Virus record (IMG/VR): IMGVR_UViG_3300035210_000062
Location: 1-43,935 of that record
From: a virus
DNA length: 43,935 nucleotides
Reading direction: 5' to 3' (one strand)
Shown piece after piece: positions 13,939 through 21,207 of the stretch (its first letter is position 1; every line of letters begins with the position of its first letter). The notes under the pieces were generated by a model. It was not told where the DNA came from. It was given only the letters and a program-made list of their open reading frames with translations, and did no database searches. A program made the translations under genes and the position numbers.

Positions 13939-14196
13939 TTAGAAAATTGACCAGTCTTCGGCAAGACAGTCATTAACGCTTGGAACCCAGGTGCTTACAG
14001 TTTCGTCGACATTTTTGATGGCAAAGTATGCGTTATAAGGCACGAGCTTGTCGCCAAAGTAATCAAGTGCAGTACCAGTCCGGGCAGGATACTCACCCGG
14101 AGGAACGTAATAGACGAACATGCCTTTACCGTTCCAACCTTTGCGCTTGACCGGGTACCCTTCTTTCAGTGCGGCAATCGCGTCACCGAAGTTCAT
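13939..14196 (-). CDS. tad2: Tad2-type (DUF2829) anti-Thoeris protein
   Basis: The 85-residue protein is a textbook DUF2829 sequence: N-terminal MNFGDAIAALKEGYPVKRKG followed by WNGKGMFVYYVPPG, and C-terminal IKNVDETVSTWVPSVNDCLA ending EDWSIF. Members of this family were shown to be Thoeris anti-defence 2 (Tad2), which bind and sequester the cyclic ADP-ribose-type signal made by ThsB so that the Thoeris effector is not triggered. Length fits. The ATG overlaps the stop of dut (ATGA, 14193-14196), so both come from one message, against the late operon. Whether it retains the ligand pocket cannot be judged by eye. Confidence 0.8.
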   Translation of the reverse strand: MNFGDAIAALKEGYPVKRKGWNGKGMFVYYVPPGEYPARTGTALDYFGDKLVPYNAYFAIKNVDETVSTWVPSVNDCLAEDWSIF

Positions 14197-14618
14197 TTGC
14201 CTGTACTCCCGAAGCCGCCCGCACCGCGTGCGCTGGAGTTGGTGAACTTGTCCACGAATTGCAGCTCAGGTGTTGCAACCGGCACAATAATGAACTGAAA
14301 CAGGCGTTCGCCTGCTGCCCACTGAATAACATCGCCAGATGCACAGCGAATGTTCACCTTCCACTCCCCTTCATAATCACTGTCGATTACGCCGACGGTA
14401 TTGCCCAGACGCACACCAAGTTTCACACCTGCGCTGGAACGTGGCAGAATCATCGCCACATGCCCGGTCGGAACCTTGCAAGCAAAGCCAAGACCATGAA
14501 GTCCGGCAGAACCGCCCATGTTGTTGCCGTGAGCGGGCATGTACAGGTCATAACCTGCTGCGCCTTCAGTTCCGCGAGTTGGTGCGATCAAATCCGGGTG
14601 AAGTTTAACGATTTCCAC
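14193..14618 (-). CDS. dut: dUTPase (dUTP diphosphatase)
   Basis: Hydrolyses dUTP to dUMP and pyrophosphate, keeping uracil out of phage DNA and feeding dTMP synthesis. All five trimeric dUTPase motifs are present: AGYDLY (21-26), PRSSAG (59-64), GVIDSDYEGEW (76-86, with the catalytic Asp), GERLFQFIIV (103-112) and the glycine-rich tail RGAGGFGSTG (131-140). The length of 141 residues is normal. The start is GTG at 14618 with AAGGA about 9 bases upstream. It is divergent from the portal gene, with only 36 bases between them, and coupled to tad2. Confidence 0.93.
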   Translation of the reverse strand: MEIVKLHPDLIAPTRGTEGAAGYDLYMPAHGNNMGGSAGLHGLGFACKVPTGHVAMILPRSSAGVKLGVRLGNTVGVIDSDYEGEWKVNIRCASGDVIQWAAGERLFQFIIVPVATPELQFVDKFTNSSARGAGGFGSTGK

Positions 14619-14654
14619 TATGATGCTTCCTTTTCTGGTTTAGGAGATGTGCCA

Positions 14655-16808
14655 ATGGCACTTGATGAACAACAACCGCTCGTTACAAAGAACGAGCATA
14701 GCTTAACGGATTGGGCGAAGGAACCCACCCTTACTGAGCTAAAGGCAGATCTTGAGGGTTCACAGGTCTCTCATAACGCCCAAGTGCAGCAGATTGATCT
14801 TTGGTTGGATTATCTGCACACCCGGGGTAAAGGGGCGGCGCCTAAAATCGTCAACAAGTCGCAGGTACAGCCAAAGACGATTCGTCAACAGGCGGAATGG
14901 CGTTATGCGTCGTTGTCGGAACCGTTTCTGTCTTCGCCAGACATCTTCGAACTGAAGCCCGTGACCTGGGAAGATCGCAACTCCGCTATTCAAAACGGAC
15001 TGCTGCTGAATAACCAGTTCAATACCCGCATTGATAAGCAGCACCTGGTCGATTCGATGGTGCGTTGTGCGGTGGATACCGGTGTGGCCTTCCTCAAGGT
15101 GGGCTGGAAGCGCGAAACCAAGAAGTCTAAGCGCACGGTTCCGCAGTATGAGCTGACGCCGAACCCGGAATACCTGGAGATCATGCAGCAACTGGATCAG
15201 CTCAAGGCTGAATCCCCGTCGCAATACTTCGAAGTGGACGAAGGCTACCGACTTGCCCATGAGACGTATGAAACCGACGGTATCCCGTACGCTCCGTACC
15301 AAGTTGGCATGGTTGAAGAGGAATACGAAGAAGTTCTGGCGAATCACCCTACACTTGAGGTGATGTCGCACAAGAACATTATTGTTGATCCGTCCTGTAA
15401 CGGTGTGCTGGAAAACGCCGGGTTTGTTGTGCACAAATTCCTTTCCAGCCAAGCAGCGCTGAAAAAGGACGGGCGCTACAAGAACCTCGACAAGATCAAG
15501 GCTGACAAGTCGAATCCCCTGTCTGAACCGGATTACGCAGTAAATGCCAAGGACAAGACCTTCAACTTTGCGGATAAACCTCGAACCAAGTTCGTGGTGT
15601 ACGAATACTGGGGCTTCCGTGATGTTCACGGTAATGGCGAGCTGACGCCGTTTGTTGCGGCCTGGGCCGGCGATGTGCTGATCCGTATGGAAGTGAACCC
15701 GTTCCCCGATAACGAGATCCCGTTCGTGGCGATCCCATATCTGCCGGTATTCGAATCGGTGTATGGCGAGAGCGACGGTTCGCTGTTGATCGAAAACCAG
15801 AAGACGATTGGTGCGGTACAGCGCGGCATGATCGATGTGCTGGCCAAGTCGGCCAATGGCCAGACCGGTATCGCAAAAGGCGCACTCGATGCGGTGAACC
15901 AACGCAAATTCGAAGAAGGGCGCGACTACCAGTTCAACCCGGGCAACGATCCACGGACGGCCATCCACACCCACACCTTTCAAGAGCTGCCGACGTCAGC
16001 ATGGCAAATGGTGCAGAGCCAGAACCAACAAGCGGAGGCCATGACCGGGGTCCAGGCTTTCTCTGCTGGTTTGACCGGGGCTTCGTTAGGCGATACCGCA
16101 ACAGGTGTGCGTGGTGCACTGGATGCAGCGTCGAAGCGCGAGATGGGTATTCTTCGGCGCATGGCTTCCGGTGTTGTGAAGGCCGGTCGCAAGATCATCG
16201 CCATGAACGCCGTGTTCCTCGAAGACCGTGAGGTGATTCGGGTTACCAACGAAGCATTTGTGGATATTCGCCGTGATGACCTGCCGGGTAACTTCGACAT
16301 CTCGTTGACCATCTCGACGGCGGAAGAAGACAACGCCAAGGCGTCTGAACTGTCGTTCATGTTGCAAACGGTTGGTCCTAACGCGGGCTGGGAAGTAACT
16401 GCATTGATCCTGTCCGATATCGCACGTCTGCGTAAAATGCCGGACTTGGCCAAACAGATTAAGGATTACCAGCCAACACCGGACCCGATGGCGCAACAGA
16501 AGGCACAATTGGAACTTGCCCTGCTGCAAGCACAGATTGTTACCGAGCAAGCACGGGCTGCCCAGTTCGGTGCCAATGCCCAACTGCATCAGGTCAAACA
16601 AGGCACCGAAGTGGCGAAGTCCAACGCACTCAACGCAAGCGCGGACAAAACCAACCTCGACTTCCTCGAACAGGAGTCTGGTGTGCATCAAGAACGCAAC
16701 TTGCAGGCGCTTGATCGACAAGCTGAAGGTCAAGCACGCCTTCAAGCAGTTCAGTCGATTATTCGTCAACAAGAGACCAGTCAAATGAATAAGCCTGGCG
16801 CTTCCTAA
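14655..16808 (+). CDS. Portal protein (N4 gp59 type)
   Basis: Forms the dodecameric ring at the unique head vertex through which DNA enters and leaves. The start is the ATG at 14655, preceded by AGGAG; the frame opens far upstream but that part lies over dut on the other strand. The resulting 717 residues are close to the N4 portal. It has long alpha/beta stretches, FVVYEYWGFRDVHGNGELTP, a central wing region, and a helical, Gln/Ala-rich C-terminal tail (about residues 615-717) expected to point into the head as a barrel. Order in the operon (portal, small protein, scaffold, capsid) is that of N4. Confidence 0.8.
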   Translation: MALDEQQPLVTKNEHSLTDWAKEPTLTELKADLEGSQVSHNAQVQQIDLWLDYLHTRGKGAAPKIVNKSQVQPKTIRQQAEWRYASLSEPFLSSPDIFELKPVTWEDRNSAIQNGLLLNNQFNTRIDKQHLVDSMVRCAVDTGVAFLKVGWKRETKKSKRTVPQYELTPNPEYLEIMQQLDQLKAESPSQYFEVDEGYRLAHETYETDGIPYAPYQVGMVEEEYEEVLANHPTLEVMSHKNIIVDPSCNGVLENAGFVVHKFLSSQAALKKDGRYKNLDKIKADKSNPLSEPDYAVNAKDKTFNFADKPRTKFVVYEYWGFRDVHGNGELTPFVAAWAGDVLIRMEVNPFPDNEIPFVAIPYLPVFESVYGESDGSLLIENQKTIGAVQRGMIDVLAKSANGQTGIAKGALDAVNQRKFEEGRDYQFNPGNDPRTAIHTHTFQELPTSAWQMVQSQNQQAEAMTGVQAFSAGLTGASLGDTATGVRGALDAASKREMGILRRMASGVVKAGRKIIAMNAVFLEDREVIRVTNEAFVDIRRDDLPGNFDISLTISTAEEDNAKASELSFMLQTVGPNAGWEVTALILSDIARLRKMPDLAKQIKDYQPTPDPMAQQKAQLELALLQAQIVTEQARAAQFGANAQLHQVKQGTEVAKSNALNASADKTNLDFLEQESGVHQERNLQALDRQAEGQARLQAVQSIIRQQETSQMNKPGAS

Positions 16809-16826
16809 AAACAGTCGGTAATATGC

Positions 16827-16850
16827 GGGACTTCTGACGAAGTCCCTTCT
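16827..16850 (+). terminator. Hairpin after the portal gene (weak terminator)
   Basis: GGGACTTC (16827-16834) and GAAGTCCC (16839-16846) enclose TGAC, followed only by TTCT. The weak T-run suggests partial termination or 3'-end protection between portal and capsid genes rather than a full stop. Confidence 0.5.
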
Positions 16851-16873
16851 AATTCCACCAAGGAGCACCCCAA

Positions 16874-17215
16874 ATGGGCAATGCTGTTAAACAAATCGAA
16901 GTAACCATCGAACAGTGCAAAGAGATTGTCGAACGCGGCAAATCTCTCGACCGTCTGCTCGAACACCCCGATTTCAACTCGCTCATCATGAAAGGTTACA
17001 TGGAGCGTGAATCGCACCGTCTGACCCTGCTGTTGGCCGACCCGGCGTGCGAAACCCCGCAAGCCCGCGAGAACGTAGTCCGCGACCTGTCTGCCATTGC
17101 GCAGTTGAACGCATTCTTCCGCACTGTCCGTACTTCTGCGGATGTTGCCTATCGTTCCATGATCGAACACCAAGAGTTCCTTCAAGAAGAACTCGTTGCA
17201 GGCCTGGGGGTATAA
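16874..17215 (+). CDS. Head-region protein, 113 aa (N4 gp58 position)
   Basis: Helical protein beginning MGNAVKQIEVTIEQCKEIVE with a strong ribosome binding site (AAGGAG). Located between portal and scaffold, as N4 gp58. Charged helices (QCKEIVERGKSLDRLLEHPD; ARENVVRDLSAIAQLNAFFR) would suit an internal head component or an assembly chaperone. No conserved motif recognised. Confidence 0.6.
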   Translation: MGNAVKQIEVTIEQCKEIVERGKSLDRLLEHPDFNSLIMKGYMERESHRLTLLLADPACETPQARENVVRDLSAIAQLNAFFRTVRTSADVAYRSMIEHQEFLQEELVAGLGV

Positions 17216-17218
17216 GCC

Positions 17219-18406
17219 ATGTCTGACTTCCTGACGATGTCCGATGCTGACTTCATGGCGCAAGGCGCTGGCAAGTTGGCTGAAGTACAAGCTGCTGCTG
17301 CTGTTGTTGAAACCCCGGAAACCAATACCGAGGACACTTCGAATGCTGAAGCCCAGGCTGCTGCCGAAGCACTTGCCGCCGAAACTGGCGCTAAAGAAGC
17401 TGCTACAACTGATACCCCGGAAGTTAACGAAGAAGGCAAAGCGTCGCCTGAAGGGGGCAAACCGGCTGAAGCTGGCGCAGATGACGACGACCCTGACGAA
17501 GATGATCAAACGCAGCCAGAATTGGGCGCGGATGGCAAGCCAGTAGAGAAATCTGCGGCTGCCAAGACGGATGCCGCACCTTCTTCCATTGGTTTGCCTG
17601 ATGGCACCGAACGCATCTTTGAAACCTTCCGTGCGAACGGTCGCGACATGAAAGTGAAGTCTGTTGATGAAGCAATTCGTCTTATGCAGATGGGCGCCAA
17701 CTATTCGCAGAAACAAGCAGCAAACAAGAAGAACTTGTCGTATGTGAAAGTTCTGGAACAAAACGGCATGCTTGACCATGAAAAGTTGGCATTCGCTGTT
17801 GACTTGATGGCCGGAAAGCCCGAAGCTATCGGCAAGTTGCTGAAAGACTCGAAGATTGACGTTCACGACATCGACGACGACAAAGTTGCTGCTTACCGCG
17901 CAGAATCTCGCGCACCAAGCGAAGCAGTTATGGACCTCGACGCAGTTGTAACGGAAATCCAGGGTACTGAACACTTCGACCGACTTGTCGGTGAAATGAA
18001 AGGTTGGGATCAAAAGTCTCAAGCTTTGATCGGAAGTCATCCTGAGTCGCTGCGACAGCTCACTCAGCAAATGGAATCCGGTGTTTATGACAAAGTCATG
18101 GACGAAGTGAATCGGCAGCAAGTGTTGGGCAGTCTGCGTGGTGTTCCGCTGATGCAAGCGTACAACCAGATTGGTCAGGAAATGGCACAAGCCGGTGCGT
18201 TTAACGCGCCAGCCGCTGCACCGAAAGGTCCGGTTACCAAACTGGTCACTCCGGGCAAGAAGACTTCCACAGCCTCGAAGGCTGATGAAGAACGCCGTCG
18301 CGCTGCTGCCCCATCGAAGGGTGTAACGACAGCAACAGAAGAAACCAAGCAACCTGCATTCCTCAGCATGAGCGATGCAGAATTCTTGAAGCAATCTAAA
18401 CCGTAA
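17219..18406 (+). CDS. Probable scaffolding protein (N4 gp57 position)
   Basis: A 395-residue, acidic, Ala/Glu/Pro-rich protein just before the capsid gene, as expected of a scaffold. The first 135 residues are disordered-looking (AQAAAEALAAETGAKEAATT; DDDDPDEDDQTQPEL), the middle is helical, and the C-terminal part is basic and disordered. A short motif occurs at both ends: FLTMSDADFMAQ (residues 4-15) and FLSMSDAEFLKQ (about 381-392). Such a repeated motif could be a capsid-binding peptide, which is inference. The alternative is a decorated internal head protein. Confidence 0.65.
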   Translation: MSDFLTMSDADFMAQGAGKLAEVQAAAAVVETPETNTEDTSNAEAQAAAEALAAETGAKEAATTDTPEVNEEGKASPEGGKPAEAGADDDDPDEDDQTQPELGADGKPVEKSAAAKTDAAPSSIGLPDGTERIFETFRANGRDMKVKSVDEAIRLMQMGANYSQKQAANKKNLSYVKVLEQNGMLDHEKLAFAVDLMAGKPEAIGKLLKDSKIDVHDIDDDKVAAYRAESRAPSEAVMDLDAVVTEIQGTEHFDRLVGEMKGWDQKSQALIGSHPESLRQLTQQMESGVYDKVMDEVNRQQVLGSLRGVPLMQAYNQIGQEMAQAGAFNAPAAAPKGPVTKLVTPGKKTSTASKADEERRRAAAPSKGVTTATEETKQPAFLSMSDAEFLKQSKP

Positions 18407-18421
18407 TAAGGAAACCCTACG

Positions 18422-19612
18422 ATGGCAGCTCCAAACACCTATACCCCGGCTTCTTATAACGCCCCACCGGGCACCCCTTCGAGCATCGGCCCACAGGCCT
18501 ATGAAGAGTATCACCAGAAACAGGCGCTGATCGAAGCACGCAAGGAACAGTTCTTCACCCAACTGGCCGACGTTACTGTCATGCCGAAAAACATGGGCAA
18601 GAAGATCACCAAGTTCCACTACATCCCACTGCTCGACGACCGCAACGTCAACGACCAGGGTATCGACGCAAACGGCGCGACCATTGCCAACGGCAACCTG
18701 TACGGCTCCAGCAAGGACATCGGCGTCATTACCGGCAAACTGCCGGCCCTGACCGAACACGGCGGTCGCGTTAACCGCGTTGGCTTCACCCGTATCGAGC
18801 TGGAAGGCACCCTGGAAAAATTCGGCTTTTACGAAGAATTCACCCAGGAATCCCTGGACTTCGATAGCGACGAAGAGCTGGACATGCACATCACCCGTGA
18901 AATGGTGAACGGCGCGCACCAGATGTCCGAAGCTGCTTTGCAGATCGACATTCTGAACGCTGCCGGTGTGATTCGTTACGCTGGTGATGCAACCTCCAAA
19001 GCCACCATCGGTTCGAACGACCTGGTCACCTACGACGACCTGCTGCGTCTGGGCATCCAGCTCACCAACAACCGTACGCCGCGCAACATCACCCAGATCA
19101 ACGGTACCCGTCTGACCGACACCCGTACCATTCCGGGCGCCCGTCCGCTGCACTGCGGTTCTGAACTGATCCCGACGCTGAAAGGCATGAAGGACATGCA
19201 CGATAACCCGGCGTTCATCTCGGTTGAGAAGTACGCTGCCGGTGGCGAAACCCTGATCGGCGAGATCGGCCAGATCGATGAGTTCCGCATCATCATCGTG
19301 CCGGAAATGCTGAAGTGGGCTGGCGCTGGTGCCAACGTCGAAGTCGGCGATGCTGCCAACCACGACAACGGCACCAAGTACGACGTCTTCCCTATGCTCT
19401 GCATCGGCGACGGTTCGTTCACCACCATTGGTTTCCAAACCGACGGTAAATCGGTGAAGTTCAAGATCATCAAGAAGCTGCCGGGTGTTGAAACTGCTGA
19501 CCGCCTGGACCCGTACGGCGAGATGGGCTTCATGGCCATCAAGTGGTACTACGGCTTCATGACCCTGCGTTCCGAGCGCATCGGTTTGATCCTGACCGTA
19601 GCCCGCCTGTAA
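18422..19612 (+). CDS. Major capsid protein, N4 gp56 family
   Basis: Builds the icosahedral shell. The 396-residue sequence has the features of the N4 gp56 family: N-terminal disordered arm, then [40 protein letters not shown], the long spine-like helix ([20 protein letters not shown]), and near the C-terminus [20 protein letters not shown]. The fold is presumably HK97-like. Codon use is strongly biased to C/G-ending codons, typical of the most highly expressed phage gene. Followed at once by a strong terminator. Confidence 0.9.
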   Translation: MAAPNTYTPASYNAPPGTPSSIGPQAYEEYHQKQALIEARKEQFFTQLADVTVMPKNMGKKITKFHYIPLLDDRNVNDQGIDANGATIANGNLYGSSKDIGVITGKLPALTEHGGRVNRVGFTRIELEGTLEKFGFYEEFTQESLDFDSDEELDMHITREMVNGAHQMSEAALQIDILNAAGVIRYAGDATSKATIGSNDLVTYDDLLRLGIQLTNNRTPRNITQINGTRLTDTRTIPGARPLHCGSELIPTLKGMKDMHDNPAFISVEKYAAGGETLIGEIGQIDEFRIIIVPEMLKWAGAGANVEVGDAANHDNGTKYDVFPMLCIGDGSFTTIGFQTDGKSVKFKIIKKLPGVETADRLDPYGEMGFMAIKWYYGFMTLRSERIGLILTVARL

Positions 19613-19630
19613 CGGTAACGTAAAACCACT

Positions 19631-19653
19631 AGGGGAGCTTCGGCTCCCCTTTT
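19631..19653 (+). terminator. Intrinsic terminator after the capsid gene
   Basis: AGGGGAGC (19631-19638) and GCTCCCCT (19643-19650) around a TTCG loop, followed by TTT. It should limit transcription of the downstream internal-protein genes relative to the capsid gene. Confidence 0.85.
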
Positions 19654-19686
19654 GGGTACAACTCACACCGTTTCGGGAGAAACGCA

Positions 19687-20412
19687 ATGTCTGAAGTAGA
19701 TGTCACGCAAAACGAAATCGAATCGCTCAAAGCCCGAGCTGAAAAGCTGGGGATTACTGTTGACGGTCGCTGGGGCGTAGAAAAGCTCCGCGAAGTCGTA
19801 AATGCCGCCGTACAAGGTGAAAAGATCGTGCCTGAACCAATTGCTGCACCTGCTGCTCAACCTGCACCAGCTCCGGTAGCTGCAACCGCTCCCGTTACTA
19901 AAGCTGTCGATACCGCTCCTGCTGTTGTAAAAGAAGCGCCGGTCGAGAACGAAATCAAGTCGCCGGTCGAAGTCACCAAGATGCCTTCGCTGGCTGACGC
20001 GATGCTGGTAAAAGAAGTGGCCGCAGCTGGCCCGGAAACCGAAGGCCAGAAAAAGAATCGCCTGCGCCGTGAAGCGATGGCCCTGGTCCGCGTTCGCGTC
20101 TCCTGCATGGACCCGCAGAAGAAGAACTTGAAAGGCGAGCTGCTGTGCATCTCGAACAAGAACTTCGGTACCGTCCAGCGTTTCATCCCGTTCAACCGCG
20201 AATGGCACATCGAAAAAGTGCTGTACGACGGTCTGATGGAAAAGGAATACATGGTCTTCGACCGTGAGAAGACTGGCCGCGCCGGTATCGAAGTCGTAAC
20301 CCCGCGCAATGTTCCAGCCTTCAACATCCAGGTACTGCCGCCGCTGACCAAGGGCGAGCTGAAAGATTTGGCCCAACGTCAGGCCATGGCCGACGGCACC
20401 CGTCAGGATTAA
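19687..20412 (+). CDS. Virion protein with N-terminal HeH/SAP-like domain (N4 gp55 position)
   Basis: A 241-residue protein in three parts. Residues about 10-45 (SLKARAEKLGITVDGRWGVE and following helix) look like a HeH/SAP-type helix-extended loop-helix, a small nucleic-acid-binding fold. Residues 50-105 are an Ala/Pro/Val linker. The C-terminal half is a compact domain with VRVRVSCMDPQKKNLKGELL and beta strands, shared by structural proteins of related phages. Probably a head component that contacts DNA; ribosome binding site GGGAG. Confidence 0.6.
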   Translation: MSEVDVTQNEIESLKARAEKLGITVDGRWGVEKLREVVNAAVQGEKIVPEPIAAPAAQPAPAPVAATAPVTKAVDTAPAVVKEAPVENEIKSPVEVTKMPSLADAMLVKEVAAAGPETEGQKKNRLRREAMALVRVRVSCMDPQKKNLKGELLCISNKNFGTVQRFIPFNREWHIEKVLYDGLMEKEYMVFDREKTGRAGIEVVTPRNVPAFNIQVLPPLTKGELKDLAQRQAMADGTRQD

Positions 20413-20418
20413 TCAACC

Positions 20419-21153
20419 ATGCCGACTTCCCTGATTACCCTTGACGACCTGACCCAGGCCAAGGTTGACGGTACCGGGGCATTCGACACACTGATGCGTT
20501 CAATGGTCAGTCACCTCGAACTGGAGTTCAATAAAGGACGCCTTCGAGGGGCTGACTACGCAAACGTCTACCTGAATGCACTGACCCCGGTATTGCAAAA
20601 TGCCGTGGTCTTTTTGCTTCAGAAGGACGAAGCGGCGAACAAAGCAGCACTGGTCGATGCTCAAGTGCGATTGACCGAAGTTCAAATCCTCTTGGCTGAA
20701 GCCGAGCTGGAACGTGAGCTGATCAACAAGGAACTGGTACAAGCCCAGGTCAACAAGCTCAATGCTGAGACAATCAACGTCCAGCAACAACTGAACAACC
20801 TGTTGGCTGAAGAGTGCGTACTTAAATCGCAATTCGACATCAACAAGTCGCAGAACCTGCAAGTCGTGGCGCAAACCACTCTGGTTAATCAGAAGGTAGC
20901 AACCGAGAAGGCACAGACCTCCGGTGTGGGCATCGAGCCGGCTTCGGTGATTGGCAAGCAAATCGCTCTGTACAGCGCACAGTCTGAAGGCTTCAAGCGC
21001 GATGCAGAACAGAAAGCGGCCAAGATCATGATCGACTCGTGGAACGTCCGGCGAACTACCGACGTTGGTACAGTCGCGGATGCGACCAACCAACTCAGCG
21101 ATCCTAATGTGGGTCGTGCGGTAACCGCGCTACTTGGCGGCGTCGGCGTCTAA
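20419..21153 (+). CDS. Coiled-coil internal virion protein (N4 gp54-like)
   Basis: A 244-residue protein with a short N-terminal part containing LEFNKGRLRGADYANVYLNA, then a long coiled coil rich in Ala, Gln, Leu and Glu (about residues 70-160, for example AEAELERELINKELVQAQVN). A Gly/Ser-rich C-terminus ends LLGGVGV. The N-terminal block is a recognisable feature of a family found in many podoviruses; N4 gp54 at this position is carried in the head. Six bases after the gene before, and followed by a strong terminator. Confidence 0.65.
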   Translation: MPTSLITLDDLTQAKVDGTGAFDTLMRSMVSHLELEFNKGRLRGADYANVYLNALTPVLQNAVVFLLQKDEAANKAALVDAQVRLTEVQILLAEAELERELINKELVQAQVNKLNAETINVQQQLNNLLAEECVLKSQFDINKSQNLQVVAQTTLVNQKVATEKAQTSGVGIEPASVIGKQIALYSAQSEGFKRDAEQKAAKIMIDSWNVRRTTDVGTVADATNQLSDPNVGRAVTALLGGVGV

Positions 21154-21169
21154 ACCAGCATGATAAGAT

Positions 21170-21197
21170 AGGGGAACTTCGGTTCCCCTTTTCTTTT
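21170..21197 (+). terminator. Intrinsic terminator after the coiled-coil gene
   Basis: AGGGGAAC (21170-21177) and GTTCCCCT (21182-21189) around TTCG, followed by TTTCTTTT. A second TTCG terminator within the structural block, again just ahead of low-copy virion genes. Confidence 0.88.
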
Positions 21198-21207
21198 GGA
21201 GCAATTC

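Noticed and set aside
16805-19687. A 960-codon open frame on the minus strand opposite the scaffold, capsid and following genes
   Set aside because: It is a mirror of strongly biased codon use in the plus-strand genes, spans three of them and their terminator, and its product is low-complexity and Arg/Phe/Cys-rich.
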